64,000 bases of DNA, taken from NCBI RefSeq assembly GCF_024586915.1, contig NZ_JANBVS010000011.1, positions 124,001 to 188,000 on the forward strand. The letters run 5' to 3'. Positions 62,634-64,000 of the stretch are shown piece by piece. The stretch is from Bradyrhizobium sp. SRS-191 (GTDB lineage Bacteria > Pseudomonadota > Alphaproteobacteria > Rhizobiales > Xanthobacteraceae). Position 1 is the stretch's first letter; the number at the start of each line of letters is the position of its first letter. The translations under genes and the position numbers were made by a program. The notes under the pieces were generated by a model. That model had not been told where the DNA came from. It ran no database searches and saw nothing but the letters and a program-made list of their open reading frames with translations.

Positions 62634-63257
62634 TCAGCTCAGCGCCATGTAGCGGCCGGGCTTGTGGTTGATCGCGATGATCACGTTGACGATCACGATG
62701 CCCAGGATCGACAGCGCCAGCCGGTTGACAGGGATGACGAAGAACGCGGCGATCATGATCAGGAAGTCGACGGCGAGTTGGAAATAGCCGGCGCGGATCT
62801 TCCAGTGCTCCTGCAGATAAAGCGCGAGGATATTGATGCCGCCGAGACCGGTGCGGTGGCGGAATAGCATGAGCAGGCCGGTGCCGGTCAGGCCGGCGCC
62901 GATCACGGTGGCATAGATCGGGTTGATCTCCGCGATATCGACCCACGACGTCGTCAGGCGCGAGAACACCGCGACCAGGCCGACGGCGACGAAGGTGCGG
63001 ATCGTGAACGGCCAGCCCATGCGCCTGACAGCGAGCACGTAGAACGGCAGGTTGAGCAGGAAGAAGCTGATCCCGAAGCCGTAGCCGCTGATGTAGCTCA
63101 GCAGCAGCGACAGGCCCGCGGTGCTGCCGACCAGCAGCACCGTCTTGCTGTAGATCAGCATGCCCAGCGACACGAACAGCGTGCCTAGGGTCAGGGCCAT
63201 CGCATCCTCGTAGAGTTTGTGGCGCTCCTGCTCCGGCACGATCTCGGTCACGGCCAT
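62634..63257 (-). CDS. YitT-family membrane protein
   Basis: A 207-residue protein with five or six helices. Landmarks are GTLFVSLGMLIYSKTVLLVGSTAGLSLLLSY, ISFFLLNLPFYVLAVRRMGWPFTIRT, IGAGLTGTGLLMLFRHRTGLGGINILALYL and LSILGIVIVNVIIAINHKPGRY. These match YitT-type proteins, which are integral membrane proteins of unknown transport function. The ATG at 63257 begins MAVTEIVPEQ. Confidence 0.85.
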   Translation of the reverse strand: MAVTEIVPEQERHKLYEDAMALTLGTLFVSLGMLIYSKTVLLVGSTAGLSLLLSYISGYGFGISFFLLNLPFYVLAVRRMGWPFTIRTFVAVGLVAVFSRLTTSWVDIAEINPIYATVIGAGLTGTGLLMLFRHRTGLGGINILALYLQEHWKIRAGYFQLAVDFLIMIAAFFVIPVNRLALSILGIVIVNVIIAINHKPGRYMALS

Positions 63258-63276
63258 CGGTCCCGCCTGTCGCCGC

Positions 63277-64000
63277 TCAGATCGACCTGAACAGGCCGGC
63301 GACGCGGGTCACGTCCGACAGCTTCAGTCCGGCGACATTGATGCGGCCCGAGGTCGGCATATACACGCCGTGTTTGTCCCGCAAGCTCATCACCTCGGCC
63401 GGCGTGAGCGGCAGCAGCGAGAACATGCCCTCCTGCTTGCCGATCGCGAGCGAGTTCGACCAGCGATCACCGAGCGCCGCGGCGAAGGAGCGGCGCAGAC
63501 TGGCGAGGCGCTCACGCATCGAGTCCAACTCGTTGCTCCAGTCTTCGTAAAGCGCGGGCGTGCCGAGAATGGTCTTCACGATCGCCGAGCCGTGGTCCGG
63601 CGGCATCGAATAGCTGGTGCGGGCAATCGCAACGAGATTGGAGCGCGCCGTCTCGGCCGCGGCTTTCGCGGCGGCGACGGCGTAGAGCGCACCGGTGCGC
63701 TCGCGATAGAGGCCGAAGGATTTCGAGCAGGATACCGCGACCAGCGCCTCGGGCACCGCCGCGATCAGCGCGCGCAAGCCGGCGACGTCGCCCTCGAGGC
63801 CGGCGCCAAACCCCTGATAGGCGGAATCGATTAGCGGCACGAGCCCGCGCGCGGCGATCACGGCGGTGATGCGCGCCCAGTCGTCCGTGCTGAGCGGCGC
63901 CCCAGTCGGATTATGGCAGGAGGCGTGCAGCAGGACGGCATCGCCGGGCGCCGCGCGCTGCAGCGCCGCCAGCATGCTGTCGAGCTGCAGGGTTTGCGAC
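63277..64000 (-). CDS. Aromatic/aspartate aminotransferase, partial (5' end outside window)
   Basis: The C-terminal about 240 residues of a class I PLP aminotransferase. Landmarks: HASCHNPTG (the conserved CHNPTG motif of TyrB/AspC-type), the PLP-contacting SKSFGLYRERTG region with its active-site Lys, and NVAGLKLSDVTRVAGLF at the end. The family transfers amino groups between aromatic amino acids or aspartate and 2-oxoglutarate. The reading frame continues off the end of the window, so the start codon is not present. It is 19 bases from the YitT gene on the same strand and transcribed towards it. Confidence 0.9.
   Translation of the reverse strand, partial: SQTLQLDSMLAALQRAAPGDAVLLHASCHNPTGAPLSTDDWARITAVIAARGLVPLIDSAYQGFGAGLEGDVAGLRALIAAVPEALVAVSCSKSFGLYRERTGALYAVAAAKAAAETARSNLVAIARTSYSMPPDHGSAIVKTILGTPALYEDWSNELDSMRERLASLRRSFAAALGDRWSNSLAIGKQEGMFSLLPLTPAEVMSLRDKHGVYMPTSGRINVAGLKLSDVTRVAGLFRSI

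Overview
This is a GC-rich, densely coded chromosomal window from an alphaproteobacterium, most likely Bradyrhizobium or a close relative. The evidence is a set of rhizobial hallmarks: an NDUFA12-type complex I accessory protein, a GapR/DUF2312 protein, a BA14K protein, a B12-dependent class II ribonucleotide reductase, HWE-type and hybrid histidine kinases, and several palindromic intergenic repeats of the sort scattered through Bradyrhizobium genomes. The genus is inferred from family content; no marker gene such as 16S rRNA is present. I saw no tRNA, rRNA, CRISPR array, insertion sequence or prophage.

Layout. 0-5 kb holds small stress or hypothetical genes: a coiled-coil protein, a cytochrome c-like protein, an HD hydrolase, a HAD phosphatase and a coiled-coil membrane protein. 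5.7-11 kb is sensory: an AhpD-like/PAS/PAS/HWE kinase, a Crp/Fnr regulator and a chemoreceptor. 11-15.5 kb has DUF4142, DUF72 and a sorbosone-dehydrogenase-like lipoprotein with membrane partners. 15.6-20.8 kb is a compact catabolic operon on the minus strand (AAHS-type transporter, two ACMSD-like amidohydrolases, Rieske protein) with a divergent LysR gene. 20.9-30.2 kb holds a 3-hydroxybutyryl-CoA dehydrogenase and many small periplasmic or zinc-ribbon proteins, GapR-like and PhnA-like proteins and a lytic transglycosylase.

30.3-40.5 kb has a second chemoreceptor, an ArsR/SDR divergent pair around a clear palindromic operator, a cytochrome P450, a 515-residue secreted protein, a ParE-type toxin-antitoxin pair, a 42-residue DnaJ-zinc-finger-like miniprotein and a phosphoesterase. 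The spaces between these genes carry most of the dispersed repeats. 40.6-42 kb is an AT-richer islet with an AlbA_2 (Schlafen-like) protein and a 57-residue conserved-looking protein. 42.2-46 kb is nrdJ. 47.5-52.3 kb carries two tandem paralogous CHASE3/PAS hybrid kinases.

52.7-64 kb holds BA14K, NDUFA12, a divergent DJ-1/PfpI enzyme and GlxA-type regulator, a short-chain dehydrogenase/FAD amine oxidase/ABC permease operon, a convergent ABC binding protein, a BASS-type carrier, a PanE-like dehydrogenase, a YitT membrane protein and the 3' part of an aromatic/aspartate aminotransferase cut by the window end.

The strongest candidates for undescribed biology are the amidohydrolase/Rieske operon, the redox-domain kinase at 5743-7812, the Schlafen-like islet, the free-standing CxxCxGxG miniprotein, and the hairpin that hides the ribosome binding site of the gene at 12629-12835.
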